A DNA stretch of 39,715 nt from positions 1 to 39,715 of the forward strand of contig CAJCIT010000108.1 in assembly GCA_903970405.1 (NCBI GenBank), given 5' to 3'. The notes under the pieces were generated by a model that searched no databases, was not told where the DNA came from, and worked only from the letters and a program-made list of their open reading frames with translations. How positions within the stretch are numbered: the stretch's first letter is position 1; every line of letters starts with the position of its first letter. Below are positions 20,914-29,688 of this stretch, in pieces. Origin of the DNA: Acidobacteriaceae bacterium. Lineage in GTDB: Bacteria; Acidobacteriota; Terriglobia; Bryobacterales; Bryobacteraceae. Position numbers and translations under genes: made by a program.

Positions 20914-23900
20914 ATGACCGTGGAGTGCCCAGTCTGTCGCACCGAAAACGAATCGGATTCACGGATTTGCGTGAAGTGTGCAACACCCTTCGATCTGGAA
21001 GGGGCCACCATCGCCATCGGCGATGAACTCTCCCCGGTTGCCTCCGACGCCACCATTGCCGTAACGCCGCAGGACGCCACGGTACACACGCCGTCTCAGG
21101 ATTGGACGGGTGGCGGTAAAGCGCCGGCGGGGGCGGCCACCAAAGCGCCGCTTGTCCCGGGCTCGGTTCTGGCGGGCCGCTATCAGATTCTTCAGATCCT
21201 GGGTGAAGGCGGCATGGGCGCCGTCTACCAGGCACGCGACCGTGAAGTGGACCGGACGGTTGCCATCAAGGTGGTCCGGCCGGAGCTTTCCGGCCACCCG
21301 GAGATCATGCGCCGCTTCAAACAGGAGTTGGTGCTAGCGCGTCAAGTGACCCACCGCAACGTGATCCGCATCTTCGATCTGGGCGTAGCCGACGGGCGCC
21401 GTTTCATCACGATGGAGTACGTGGATGGCAAGACGTTGCAAGGCCTTGTCAGCGAACACGTGAAGCTGCCGGTGGAACAGGCGGTGGATATCGTTCGCCA
21501 GACTCTGCTCGGCCTCGAAGCCGCCCACAACGAAGGAGTAGTCCATCGCGACCTGAAACCGCAGAACATCATGGTGGATTCGGGCGGCCGGGTTTACCTG
21601 ATGGATTTTGGCATCGCCAAATCGATGGAACTGGCCGGCATGACGCGGACAGGCGTCCTGATGGGCACGCCCGACTACATGTCCCCGGAGCAGGCCAAGG
21701 GCGAAAAGGCGGACGCTCGCTCTGACCTCTTCACAGTCGGCGTCATATTCTTCGAGCTGCTCACCGGTCAGCAACCTTACCGCTCCGAAACCGTGATGCA
21801 AACGCTGGTGAAGCGTACCAAGGAACGGGCGGCGCCGGTGCGGGACCTGGATCCTTCGATCCCGCGGCATATCGGTGAAGTAGTGTCGAAGTGCCTGGAG
21901 ATCGATCCCGATCAGCGGTACCAAAGCGCCGCGCAGATCCTGCGCGATCTCGATCCCAGCGCACCGCAACAAGAGCTCAAGGAGACGGACCCGTTTTACC
22001 TCGGCCTCGAAGCAGGCACGGACTTCGGTCCGCGTTACCGGATTGAGAGTCTGGTAGGCGAAGGCGGGATGGGCAAGGTCTACAAGGCCTACGACAAGGA
22101 TCTTGACCGCACCATCGCCCTGAAGCTGGTGCGGCCGGAACTTGCCAGCGACCCCATTTCGATGGACCGGCTCAAGCAGGAACTGCTGCTGGCCAGCAAG
22201 ATTTCCCACAAGAACATCGTCCGCATCCACGACCTCGGCGACGTGAACGGCGTGAAGTTCATTTCGATGGCGTACGTGGATGGCGAGGATCTGCAGGCCG
22301 TCATCCGCCGGAAAGGGCGCCTGGATATTGAGCGGGCCACGCATTTCGCGAGGCAGATCTGCAAAGGCCTGAAGGCGGCGCATCAAGAGAGCGTTCTGCA
22401 CCGCGATCTGAAGCCGCAAAACGTGTTGGTGGACCAGCAGGACAACGCCTTTATTCTCGATTTCGGTCTGGCGCGTTCCGTGGAGGCAGGCGCGGCGATG
22501 GCCGGCGAAATGACGGGCACCCCCCGGTACATGTCGCCTGAGCAGGCTGAGGGCCTGCCGATCGACCACCGCAGCGACCTCTATTCGGTGGGTCTCATCC
22601 TCTACGAAATGGTGACCGGCGATCTTCCGTTCTCAAGCGACACCGTGATGCAGGCCATGTATCAGCGGGTGACCCAGGAGCCGAAGAACCCCAAGCTTCT
22701 GAATCCCGATCTGCCGGACTACTTCGTGAACATCATCATGAAGTGTCTGGAGAAGGATCCCGCCAAGCGGTACCAGACGGCCGGGGAGCTTCTCAAGGCT
22801 TTGGACGCGGGCGCGCCCGCCAAGCAGCGCAATCTCACCTTTCATCTGCCGAATGTCCGCGTCCTCGCGCTGATTGCCGTTCTTCTGGCAGCCGGAATTT
22901 TCGGCCTGACACGGGTTCCAGCCATCCATAACAAGCTGTTCCCCGGCGCGGCTGAGGAAGCTGCGGCGGCGAACGCAAAGTTCGTTGCCATCCTGCCTTT
23001 TACTATCGCCGGAGACGCTTCCGGCTTGGGATACCTGGCGCAGGGCATCGCGGATTCACTTTCGGCGAAGCTATCGCAAGTGAAGGATGTCCACGTCACC
23101 TCCTCTCCGTTTGCAATTTCGAAGCTGAAGGAAGGACCGGTGGCGCTCGAGAAAATGCCGGTGGATGAGATTGCCCACCGGCTGGGCGCGAAGCTCTTGG
23201 TAACCGGGTCGATTCAGGCGTCGCAGGATCATTTGGAAGCAGTCGTCAACCTCGATGGTTTTGAGGGTCAGGGAAGTCATGAAAGCAAGATCTTCTCCGG
23301 CGTGACGCAGGATGTGCTCTCGCTCGAAAACGAGATCTACGGTTACCTGGTCTCAAAGATCGGGATCAGCCTCTCGAATGAGGAGATGGCCAGCGCCGCT
23401 ACGCGTGCCACCGCCGATTCCGCCGCTTATGACCTGTACTTACGCGCCGAAAACCTGGTTCGCACCAAGCGCGATCCGGTATCGCTGAAGCAGGCTTTGG
23501 AGTTGTTCCAGCGCGCCGAAGATAAGGACTCCTCCTTTGCGTTGGCATTCGCCGGGACTGCCGATAACAGTCTGCGCCTTTATCGGCTAACCAAGGACGA
23601 GGTCTGGGCGTCGCGGGCTCAGGGCGCGGCCGAACACGCGCGCTCACTGAACGACAAGCTGCCGGAGGTGCATTTCTCGTTGGGGAGCGTCTACTTGGCC
23701 CGCGGGAATACGGCAGGCGCCATTTCGGAGTTGGAGCGTGGAGCTAATATGGCTCCCAACTCGGACGAAGGCTGGCGCAGGTTGGCGCAGGCTTACGACG
23801 CCGGGAACCGTGTCAACGAAGCGGAAGTCGCCTACAAGAAGGCCACTGACGCCAATCCGTACAATTGGTCAACCATTAATCTGCTGGGCGACTTTTATCT

Positions 23901-24573
23901 CCGGCATAATCGCTATCGGGAAGCCACCAAAGCATTCGAGCAGGTAACCAAGCTGGAGCCGAAGCTTCCTTATGGGTGGATCAATCTCGCTTCGGTCGCG
24001 TGCACCGAAGGCAACTACGACGGCTGCATCCAGGCTTCGCAAAAAGCGAATGAACTGGAGCCTAAGCCTGAGACCTACCAGAATATTGCCCTGGCTTACT
24101 ACTTGGAGCGGAAGTTCGGTCAAGCCATTGAGAATGCCCAAAAGGCTGTCGATCTGGATCCCAATAGCCAGCTTTCCTATGGCATTTTGGCAGATGGCTA
24201 CCGTGGGGCAGGCGACGTAGACAAATCGAATGAGCTCTATGACGAGGCCATCACCCACGCCTTGCACGACCTTCAGGTGAATCCGCGAGACGCCCAAACT
24301 CTGGGAAGTCTGGCGGTCTACTATGCGCGACGACATTCCGAGGTTCGGGCCCTCGACTTCATCAAGCGCGCTCGCGCCATCGATCCCACGAGTCCTGACC
24401 TGATGTATCAGAACGCCTTGATCCAGGTTGCGTTTAAATCGCCGGCGGACGCGATATCGAATCTTACTCAGGCAGTGAAGAATGGGCTCTCAGTGAAGCA
24501 GATTGCGAGCGATCCCGATTTCATACCGTTGGCGAATGAACCGGCCTTCAAGAAACTCATTGCGTCCAAGTGA
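20914..24573 (+). CDS. Membrane Ser/Thr protein kinase with two kinase domains, TolB/FlgO-like region and TPRs
   Basis: A 1219-residue protein. A small zinc ribbon opens it (CPVC 5-8, CVKC 19-22). Kinase domain 1 spans about 90-348: GEGGMGAVY, K119, HRDLKPQN with D213, DFG at 231, GTPDYMSPEQ. Kinase domain 2 spans about 375-632: GEGGMGKVY, K404, HRDLKPQN with D498, DFG at 516, GTPRYMSPEQ. Both keep all catalytic residues. A single membrane helix follows (about 648-668), then a region like the TolB/FlgO-type domain (FVAILPFTIAGDASG, LLVTGSIQ; about 690-850). TPR helices continue to the end (WRRLAQAYDAGNRVNEAEVA, LGSLAVYYARRHSEVRALDF). The N-terminus is cytosolic and the TPR part outside. I chose the ATG at 20914; a GTG at 20896 would lie in the structured leader. 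Substrates are unknown. Confidence 0.93.
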   Translation: MTVECPVCRTENESDSRICVKCATPFDLEGATIAIGDELSPVASDATIAVTPQDATVHTPSQDWTGGGKAPAGAATKAPLVPGSVLAGRYQILQILGEGGMGAVYQARDREVDRTVAIKVVRPELSGHPEIMRRFKQELVLARQVTHRNVIRIFDLGVADGRRFITMEYVDGKTLQGLVSEHVKLPVEQAVDIVRQTLLGLEAAHNEGVVHRDLKPQNIMVDSGGRVYLMDFGIAKSMELAGMTRTGVLMGTPDYMSPEQAKGEKADARSDLFTVGVIFFELLTGQQPYRSETVMQTLVKRTKERAAPVRDLDPSIPRHIGEVVSKCLEIDPDQRYQSAAQILRDLDPSAPQQELKETDPFYLGLEAGTDFGPRYRIESLVGEGGMGKVYKAYDKDLDRTIALKLVRPELASDPISMDRLKQELLLASKISHKNIVRIHDLGDVNGVKFISMAYVDGEDLQAVIRRKGRLDIERATHFARQICKGLKAAHQESVLHRDLKPQNVLVDQQDNAFILDFGLARSVEAGAAMAGEMTGTPRYMSPEQAEGLPIDHRSDLYSVGLILYEMVTGDLPFSSDTVMQAMYQRVTQEPKNPKLLNPDLPDYFVNIIMKCLEKDPAKRYQTAGELLKALDAGAPAKQRNLTFHLPNVRVLALIAVLLAAGIFGLTRVPAIHNKLFPGAAEEAAAANAKFVAILPFTIAGDASGLGYLAQGIADSLSAKLSQVKDVHVTSSPFAISKLKEGPVALEKMPVDEIAHRLGAKLLVTGSIQASQDHLEAVVNLDGFEGQGSHESKIFSGVTQDVLSLENEIYGYLVSKIGISLSNEEMASAATRATADSAAYDLYLRAENLVRTKRDPVSLKQALELFQRAEDKDSSFALAFAGTADNSLRLYRLTKDEVWASRAQGAAEHARSLNDKLPEVHFSLGSVYLARGNTAGAISELERGANMAPNSDEGWRRLAQAYDAGNRVNEAEVAYKKATDANPYNWSTINLLGDFYLRHNRYREATKAFEQVTKLEPKLPYGWINLASVACTEGNYDGCIQASQKANELEPKPETYQNIALAYYLERKFGQAIENAQKAVDLDPNSQLSYGILADGYRGAGDVDKSNELYDEAITHALHDLQVNPRDAQTLGSLAVYYARRHSEVRALDFIKRARAIDPTSPDLMYQNALIQVAFKSPADAISNLTQAVKNGLSVKQIASDPDFIPLANEPAFKKLIASK

Positions 24574-24603
24574 GAGTTTGGGCGGTTAGTTGGACCGGAC
24601 AAC

Positions 24604-24716
24604 GGTACTTCCAGGCAGGCCGGATTCTCTCCGCGTTCCGTGAAAAGGGCGGTGGGTTGCAAAGGCGGCTTTAGTCCTGGTACCGATTGACTCCGTGGGC
24701 CCCAGCGGGGTATCGG
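24604..24716 (+). promoter_or_regulatory. Structured leader of the PEP-CTERM gene, GEMM-like
   Basis: An outer stem GGTAC-tt-CCAGG (24604-24615) pairs with CCTGG-TACC (24677-24684), enclosing nested GCCG/CGGC and CCGC/GCGG helices. It overlaps by two bases a second strong hairpin (24683-24716: CCGAT...ATCGG outside, CTCCG...CGGGG inside), so the two folds compete. Boxes resemble c-di-GMP-I RNA: AGGCAGGCC, then GGGTTGCAAAGGC (compare GGGACGCAAAGCC), then AGCGGGGTATCGG (compare AGCGGGGTTACCG). Competing folds upstream of a surface protein suggest a riboswitch or attenuator. The second hairpin could instead terminate the kinase transcript. Candidate only. Confidence 0.4.
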
Positions 24717-24753
24717 CAGTTCTAGAGCTTTTATGATACTCTTCGTGCTGGAT

Positions 24754-25464
24754 ATGAAACGCTTAGCACTGCTTTTGCTCTCGGGAAGTCTCTGCTCCAG
24801 CCTGGCTTTTGCCGGAAAATTCGTAACCGCCAAGGGTGGCGATCCCACTCCCATCTCGTCGAGCGGTGGTGTCTTCAGCTTTGACCCGGTAAACGGCGGC
24901 GGCGTATTCTTTTATCAGAACATCGGGCCGGGCGCCATTACCGAACTCAGCGTCCAACTGACAGTGACCGCGGGGCCCGGTCAGATGCCCTACTCGTTCC
25001 AGGCCACCACCGTATCGCCGACAAGCGCGAATCAGCTTTCGGAACTCGACGTAACCGGCTTGGAGTCGCCGCCCGTGGGCACCTCGCTTCTGAACTGGGA
25101 CTTCTCAAGTTACATTTTTTCCAATATCTCGCTTGCCGGAACCACCACCGGCTTCGATTGTTCAGGCAACGCTAATAGTCGAGACGCCTGCCTGACCATC
25201 GACTTCACGAACGGTTCAATTGGCATAGGGCAAGATTTTGGGTTCGATCTCAACACCAATTTCACTGCCGACATCGATACTCAAACCGGTGTCTTCAATC
25301 CGAATGCAGCCACCAATCCGCCATCGGGCGGCTTCGGCGGTGTCCAGATTTCGTTCGATCCGTCGGGTGGTCCGGCGGCGGTCCCGGAACCCGCCTCCAC
25401 TGGCTTGATAGGCTTGGCGGGAATCTGTTTCGCCGTTTTCGCCTGGCGCCGGTCCCGAGCGTAG
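24754..25464 (+). CDS. PEP-CTERM sorting-domain protein
   Basis: 236 residues from the ATG at 24754; an ATG seven codons upstream is in frame, but MKRLALLLLSGSLCSSLAFAGK is the natural signal peptide. The C-terminus has the PEP-CTERM signal: VPEPAS (residues 210-215), a hydrophobic helix (LIGLAGICFAVFAW) and a basic tail RRSRA. Exosortase recognises this signal and anchors or exports the protein; the exosortase gene is not in this window. The mature part is rich in Gly, Ser, Thr and Asn and in beta strands, as in many such proteins, and shows no enzymatic motif. PEP-CTERM proteins are associated with exopolysaccharide and biofilm. It is preceded by the structured leader at 24604-24716. Confidence 0.9.
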   Translation: MKRLALLLLSGSLCSSLAFAGKFVTAKGGDPTPISSSGGVFSFDPVNGGGVFFYQNIGPGAITELSVQLTVTAGPGQMPYSFQATTVSPTSANQLSELDVTGLESPPVGTSLLNWDFSSYIFSNISLAGTTTGFDCSGNANSRDACLTIDFTNGSIGIGQDFGFDLNTNFTADIDTQTGVFNPNAATNPPSGGFGGVQISFDPSGGPAAVPEPASTGLIGLAGICFAVFAWRRSRA

Positions 25465-25511
25465 TTGCTTTCAGGCGCAAAAATCCAGCGGCTGGGCTGA
25501 TTATTTTCATA

Positions 25512-25528
25512 AGGCCGCCGGGCGGCCT
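25512..25528. terminator. Near-perfect palindrome between convergent genes
   Basis: AGGCCGCC and GGCGGCCT are separated by one G, lying between the PEP-CTERM gene and the convergent deacetylase gene. It is a candidate bidirectional terminator; there is no T-run after it on the plus strand. Confidence 0.45.
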
Positions 25529-25616
25529 GCCACAAGATCACCGCGGGTAAAAAGGCTGGCGCTTGTAAAGCGATCAGGCACTTTGGATCGCGGGGCTGAA
25601 GAAGTCCAGCACGTAG

Positions 25617-26660
25617 TTAATATTCGTTCGACGCGCCGCCGTATGCATGTAGCCCGGCCAGAGACTCATAGAAGTAAGTCCTTGAACTCTCGGTTTCAGT
25701 GCTCACACGCAGCAGGCGGTGTCGAGGGCTGGTCCGCTCGTTCAACCCGGTGCTGGTTGTGACGGCGGTCCTGTAGCCGGCCGCCTCCACTTCGCGCACA
25801 GCAGCTTCGCTGATATCGTCCGGGCCGCCGTTCGGGTAACAAAAGTGCTCGCATCGGCCCACTTGATTAACAATGCGCGCTTTCGGCTGCCTGATCTCGT
25901 CAGCGAGCGCAGCCGCGCCGGTGACGCGGGAGAGGATCGGGTGGGAGCGCGTATGCGCCCCAAAAGTAACGCCTTCGGCCCCTAGCGTCCGCACCTCATC
26001 CCACGTCAGAGGCAGATGGCCATCGATAGGATGCCCAGCGCCGGAGCCGCCGGGAGACTGGCCAGGCTTCAGCGGCGGCAACGCGATGCCGCACAACTCG
26101 GGAAGACGGGCGATCAGACATCGACGCTCCTCATCCGGCAATCGCTTCGCCGCCTCGGTCAGCTTGCGCACCGACGCTTTGCGCTGTTCCTGTCCGATGA
26201 GGGGCAGCACCATGGTTGCCTCCCCGCCGGACAGATGGATGGCCAGTTCGCGCCGCGGCGATTGCATCAGCAGCATCCGCACCGCGTCCACCCAGAGCCA
26301 ACACTCACCGTCGAGAAATCCGGAGACCAGAAACACAGTAACTGGCAAGCCGTGGCGCCGAAAGATAGGATGGGCGACGAGAAAATCCCGGTACCCGTCA
26401 TCTACCGTGAGCGCGATCGGATTTTCCGGCAATTCGGCCGAGCCCTCCAGCGCATCGGCAACCCGATCCATCGTGACCGGCGTAAAGCGCTGCCTGATCC
26501 ACCCGCAGCGCCTGTCCAGTTCCTCGACCGACGCGGGATCGCTCGCAAAATGATGGAAGGTGACAATAGCAATGCGGCGGCGGTTTCTCCGGATCAATAA
26601 CTCCAGGCCGCCGGCTTTGTGTAACACTGCGCGGGAGGCCTGCTTGAGGAGCGAGCGCAT
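25617..26660 (-). CDS. Polysaccharide deacetylase family protein
   Basis: A 347-residue NodB-homology (CE4-type) deacetylase. Motif 1 is LTVDDGY with D87 and D88. Motif 2 is GAHTRSHP with metal ligands H236 and H240. Motif 3 corresponds to FCYPNGGPDDIS, and RLLRVSTETE lies near the end. About 100 residues separate motif 1 from motif 2, an insertion larger than in classical NodB. No signal peptide is visible, although the first 22 residues are amphipathic. The substrate is presumably an N-acetylated cell-surface sugar, which fits its place as the last gene of an operon headed by a Wzt-like exporter ATPase. Its ATG lies 8 bp after the VWFA-related gene, so the two are cotranscribed. Confidence 0.88.
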   Translation of the reverse strand: MRSLLKQASRAVLHKAGGLELLIRRNRRRIAIVTFHHFASDPASVEELDRRCGWIRQRFTPVTMDRVADALEGSAELPENPIALTVDDGYRDFLVAHPIFRRHGLPVTVFLVSGFLDGECWLWVDAVRMLLMQSPRRELAIHLSGGEATMVLPLIGQEQRKASVRKLTEAAKRLPDEERRCLIARLPELCGIALPPLKPGQSPGGSGAGHPIDGHLPLTWDEVRTLGAEGVTFGAHTRSHPILSRVTGAAALADEIRQPKARIVNQVGRCEHFCYPNGGPDDISEAAVREVEAAGYRTAVTTSTGLNERTSPRHRLLRVSTETESSRTYFYESLAGLHAYGGASNEY

Positions 26661-26668
26661 TCACTTCC

Positions 26669-28945
26669 TTACTGGTCAATCTGAAACGCGACCGACTCCG
26701 TGGAAACGCGCCCCGACTGTTCAACGGAAACTTGAGCGACATAACGGCCGGCAGGCAGGCGCAGCGGCTGGATCATTGGGAAGCTGTTTACTTCGTCCAG
26801 CGTCCCGATGTCAGGCGTTGCGTGAACGAACTCCCGGTTGTCGTCACCCCGGACCGTTATGGAAACGCGCGGACGTTCCGCCTTGGTTTCGGGGCCGGCG
26901 GCCGCCGTCGGGAAGCCGGCAGCGCTACGATTCGGATACACGACGAAGAAGAGCGCCGTTTCCTGACCGGCGCGGCTCCTCTGGCGGATCGCGGGCGAAA
27001 TCCTGCCGCCATCGAACTCGAGTGGGTTCCCGGGATCTCGAGGTTCGGTCAGGGGCTGAACCTGCCTCACTAACTGGATACTGCTCACCGACGGCAATCC
27101 GGGCCGCGGCACTGCCAGCGAAACTCGTTTCGTAGCCGCTCGATGGCCTTCCGGATCAACCACCGCCGCATCCACTGTGTAGTATCCGGCGGGCGCCTGG
27201 AACGGCGACGTGAAAACGATCACGCCGTTCTGGAATTGCGCCAACTTGTCCTCCGGCACATCGCGATCGATCTCCTGACTCACATGGTCCACCACCTGCC
27301 CGTTACGATCCTTCAACAGAGCCAGAAACGTGGCGTGCAACCGGGCTTGATGCGTTGCAGGATCCACTGGAGCGGCCAAGCTGCCCGTGGGCACTTCAAA
27401 TCCCATCTCGTAGCTGAAACCATCGCCAGTCGGCCGGAACCGAAAAGCGCCCGTGGTGAATTCGAAGTCATGCTGTTTTGAGTCGATGGCGTGCAGGGCC
27501 CGGGTTTCAAACGGTTGCACCTGCCAGCCGCGAATCTCCGGCAAGGCAAAATATCCGTCGCGAGATTGAACCGACAGCCGCGGATCCTTCAACTGAATCT
27601 TGATCTGCCGGAAGCGTCCGTCATAGATCGACGATGTGGGCACGTACGAAATCTCGTAATGGGTGCGGACGTCTTCCATAATGCGGGTCATGTTCTTCTT
27701 GAAGTCGTTGGTGCTGAAGATCGCAAACCCCCCGGTCGACGTCGCCAGTTCATCCATATTGATCTGGTAGTTGGAAGCGAAACCCAGCTCCAACAAATCG
27801 TCCTGCTTCATTTGCTCCCTGCCGGCGCTGGGCGATTCGGGGACGGTCCGCTGCGAACGGCTCATCGCCGCGGCGCTGCGCAGCAGCCCATTCGAAACGC
27901 CGTTTGTCGTTCGCCCCGTCAGGCCCGTAACGTCGATGCAGTAAAACGTCACATTCGCCCGGTTGGCTTCGCTGATGACGCGCCGGACTATATCGCGCCG
28001 GCCGGGGGGATTTACGAGTGCTTGCGACAAATAGAGGATAATCTTGCGGCCTGGCACCCTCGCTTCGATGCGAATCATGTTGAGCAAAGCGTCCCACGTG
28101 TTCATGCCGGTAACATAGCTGGTTTGGTACCGCTGTTCGGAAATCATCTGCCCAAGGGCTTGTTGCGACTCCGAGTACGGATTGGAGTCGGCTGAACCCG
28201 TGGCAAGATCGGGCATCGTTGCCAGATTGCTGGCAGGCGCGATTGTAATGCCTCCCGGACCGCTGCTGGCACTAAAGGTGGTTTGGTTGAGCACCGCGGC
28301 CGACGCGTTTGCCAAATGCGACGAACTGCCCCTCACGGCCGTCTCGATCGCGCGCCGCAGAAGTTCCCGATCGTTGGTGAAACCCTGAACGGCGTTCAGG
28401 CGGAAATTCAACTTCAAAACCGCCGCGTAGCTGTTGTCAGGCAGTTGCGCATCCAGGAAGTAATTGGCGGCCTCAATCGCGTTCCGGGCGGGAACCAGTT
28501 CAGTGGCCGGCACCTGGTCGAAAATAATGGTGATGAAATTCGTTTCCCGCGTGGAATTTGCCTGGCTGACCGCAATTTTCGTTGCGTTTTCGGCCACGCT
28601 CTTGCTCTTAGGCGGCTCAGCGCCGGCCACATACGCATCGCGCCCGCGCACGAAGCGGAACGATCGGATCTGCTGTGGGACGCCATCCTCGAAAACCGTA
28701 AAATCGCCCGCCTGCAGCTTTTTCTCAAGCGCCATGCTCTTCCGGCGCACGATGACATCGAGAACCACTTCCCTCACATCGCTTTTGATGACGGTTGTAT
28801 CGGGTGCGGCGCCGTTGGCAGCCAGTGCGGGAGCCGTGCCGTTCTGCGGCGTCCCGGCATGGGCCGAGGACAAGGCGACGGCCAGGAAGGTGACTACACC
28901 GAGGTAGACACCCAACGGAACAGCTCGCAATATTGACCGGCGCAT
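26669..28945 (-). CDS. Acidobacterial VWFA-related protein (exported)
   Basis: A 758-residue protein. The N-terminus is a Sec signal peptide (MRRSILRAVPLGVYLGVVTF). Residues about 50-320 form the VWFA-related domain described in acidobacteria: VVLDVIVRRKS, DFTVFEDGVPQQIRSFRFV, then FITIIFDQVPATELVPARNA. The metal-ion site DxSxS of true VWA domains is not seen; only the aspartate in IIFDQ is present, so metal-dependent adhesion is doubtful. The C-terminal half is beta-rich. I chose the ATG at 28945 because GGAGG lies 5 nt upstream; the longer frame from a TTG at 28957 would include that site. Exact role unknown. It is third in the operon with the ABC ATPase and methyltransferase upstream. Confidence 0.9.
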   Translation of the reverse strand: MRRSILRAVPLGVYLGVVTFLAVALSSAHAGTPQNGTAPALAANGAAPDTTVIKSDVREVVLDVIVRRKSMALEKKLQAGDFTVFEDGVPQQIRSFRFVRGRDAYVAGAEPPKSKSVAENATKIAVSQANSTRETNFITIIFDQVPATELVPARNAIEAANYFLDAQLPDNSYAAVLKLNFRLNAVQGFTNDRELLRRAIETAVRGSSSHLANASAAVLNQTTFSASSGPGGITIAPASNLATMPDLATGSADSNPYSESQQALGQMISEQRYQTSYVTGMNTWDALLNMIRIEARVPGRKIILYLSQALVNPPGRRDIVRRVISEANRANVTFYCIDVTGLTGRTTNGVSNGLLRSAAAMSRSQRTVPESPSAGREQMKQDDLLELGFASNYQINMDELATSTGGFAIFSTNDFKKNMTRIMEDVRTHYEISYVPTSSIYDGRFRQIKIQLKDPRLSVQSRDGYFALPEIRGWQVQPFETRALHAIDSKQHDFEFTTGAFRFRPTGDGFSYEMGFEVPTGSLAAPVDPATHQARLHATFLALLKDRNGQVVDHVSQEIDRDVPEDKLAQFQNGVIVFTSPFQAPAGYYTVDAAVVDPEGHRAATKRVSLAVPRPGLPSVSSIQLVRQVQPLTEPRDPGNPLEFDGGRISPAIRQRSRAGQETALFFVVYPNRSAAGFPTAAAGPETKAERPRVSITVRGDDNREFVHATPDIGTLDEVNSFPMIQPLRLPAGRYVAQVSVEQSGRVSTESVAFQIDQ

Positions 28946-28971
28946 GGGATCCTCCAAGAGTCCAGTTCTGG

Positions 28972-29688
28972 CTATTCTTTCTCCGCCACCACCGCAATGC
29001 TTGCCGGATATACCAGCGTCAACAGCTTGCAGTTGGAAAATCCCGCTTCAAGAACGGTTGTCCAAACATCGGCTCCGAACTCGGTCTCCACCCGGTGGTC
29101 TTCCAGGTGATCGCCCGGCCGTCCGTGGTACGAAGCCGGCAATCCTTGCCGAGTCCGGTTCAGCCGGCCTATAATCACCGGGACTGTAAATGCCAGTGTA
29201 CCGCCCGGCTTCAGCACGCGATGGCACTCCTTCAGCGCCACTACGGGCTGTTCCACATGCTCAAGAGCGTCTGAATGAACCACCAGGTCGAATGTCGAAT
29301 CCTGGAACGGCAGCCACCGCATATCGACCTCCGGATACTGCACAAAGCGGTACCCGGGCAGTCCCCTCCAGTGCCTGCCGAGTGTGAACGCGTCGTTGAT
29401 CTCAAGCAATTGCATGCGATGGGCCGACTCGGTGGAAAGCCAATCTTTGAGTTTGCCCGGCCATCCCTGCGATCCGCAGATGCCCTTGGCCAGAGTCATG
29501 GCCCGCAGATTAGCCCCGCAGGAAGTGCAAGTAAATCCCTGCTGCACGTCGATATAAGCCGCTTCCTCCGCGCTCAATTCCCACTCATCGATCAGTCCCT
29601 GCCAAAGCACGTCATGGTAAGAAAATTCGCATGAGCCGCACACCGTGCAGACTCCGGGCTGGCCGCCGGGCAAAGGATGCGTCATCAT
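28972..29688 (-). CDS. SAM-dependent methyltransferase-like protein with N-terminal zinc knuckle
   Basis: A 238-residue protein. Two CxxC pairs, C14-C17 (with C20 nearby) and C54-C57, make an N-terminal zinc ribbon. The rest is a class I methyltransferase fold (Methyltransf_11 type): WLPFQDSTFDLVVHSDALEH is the motif after strand 4, and CHRVLKPGGTLAFTVPVI is the next. The usual glycine-rich motif I (DxGxGxG) is missing; the corresponding strand reads LLEINDAFTLG, so SAM binding may be altered. Its start overlaps the ABC ATPase stop (ATGATGA), so the two genes are translationally coupled. With a Wzt-like partner, methylation of a polysaccharide end, which sets chain length in some O-antigens, is an attractive inference. 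Confidence 0.85.
   Translation of the reverse strand: MMTHPLPGGQPGVCTVCGSCEFSYHDVLWQGLIDEWELSAEEAAYIDVQQGFTCTSCGANLRAMTLAKGICGSQGWPGKLKDWLSTESAHRMQLLEINDAFTLGRHWRGLPGYRFVQYPEVDMRWLPFQDSTFDLVVHSDALEHVEQPVVALKECHRVLKPGGTLAFTVPVIIGRLNRTRQGLPASYHGRPGDHLEDHRVETEFGADVWTTVLEAGFSNCKLLTLVYPASIAVVAEKE

Noticed and set aside
21334-22569. A 411-codon minus-strand frame opposite the kinase domains
   Set aside because: It lies wholly inside the kinase gene on the other strand and has no motifs.
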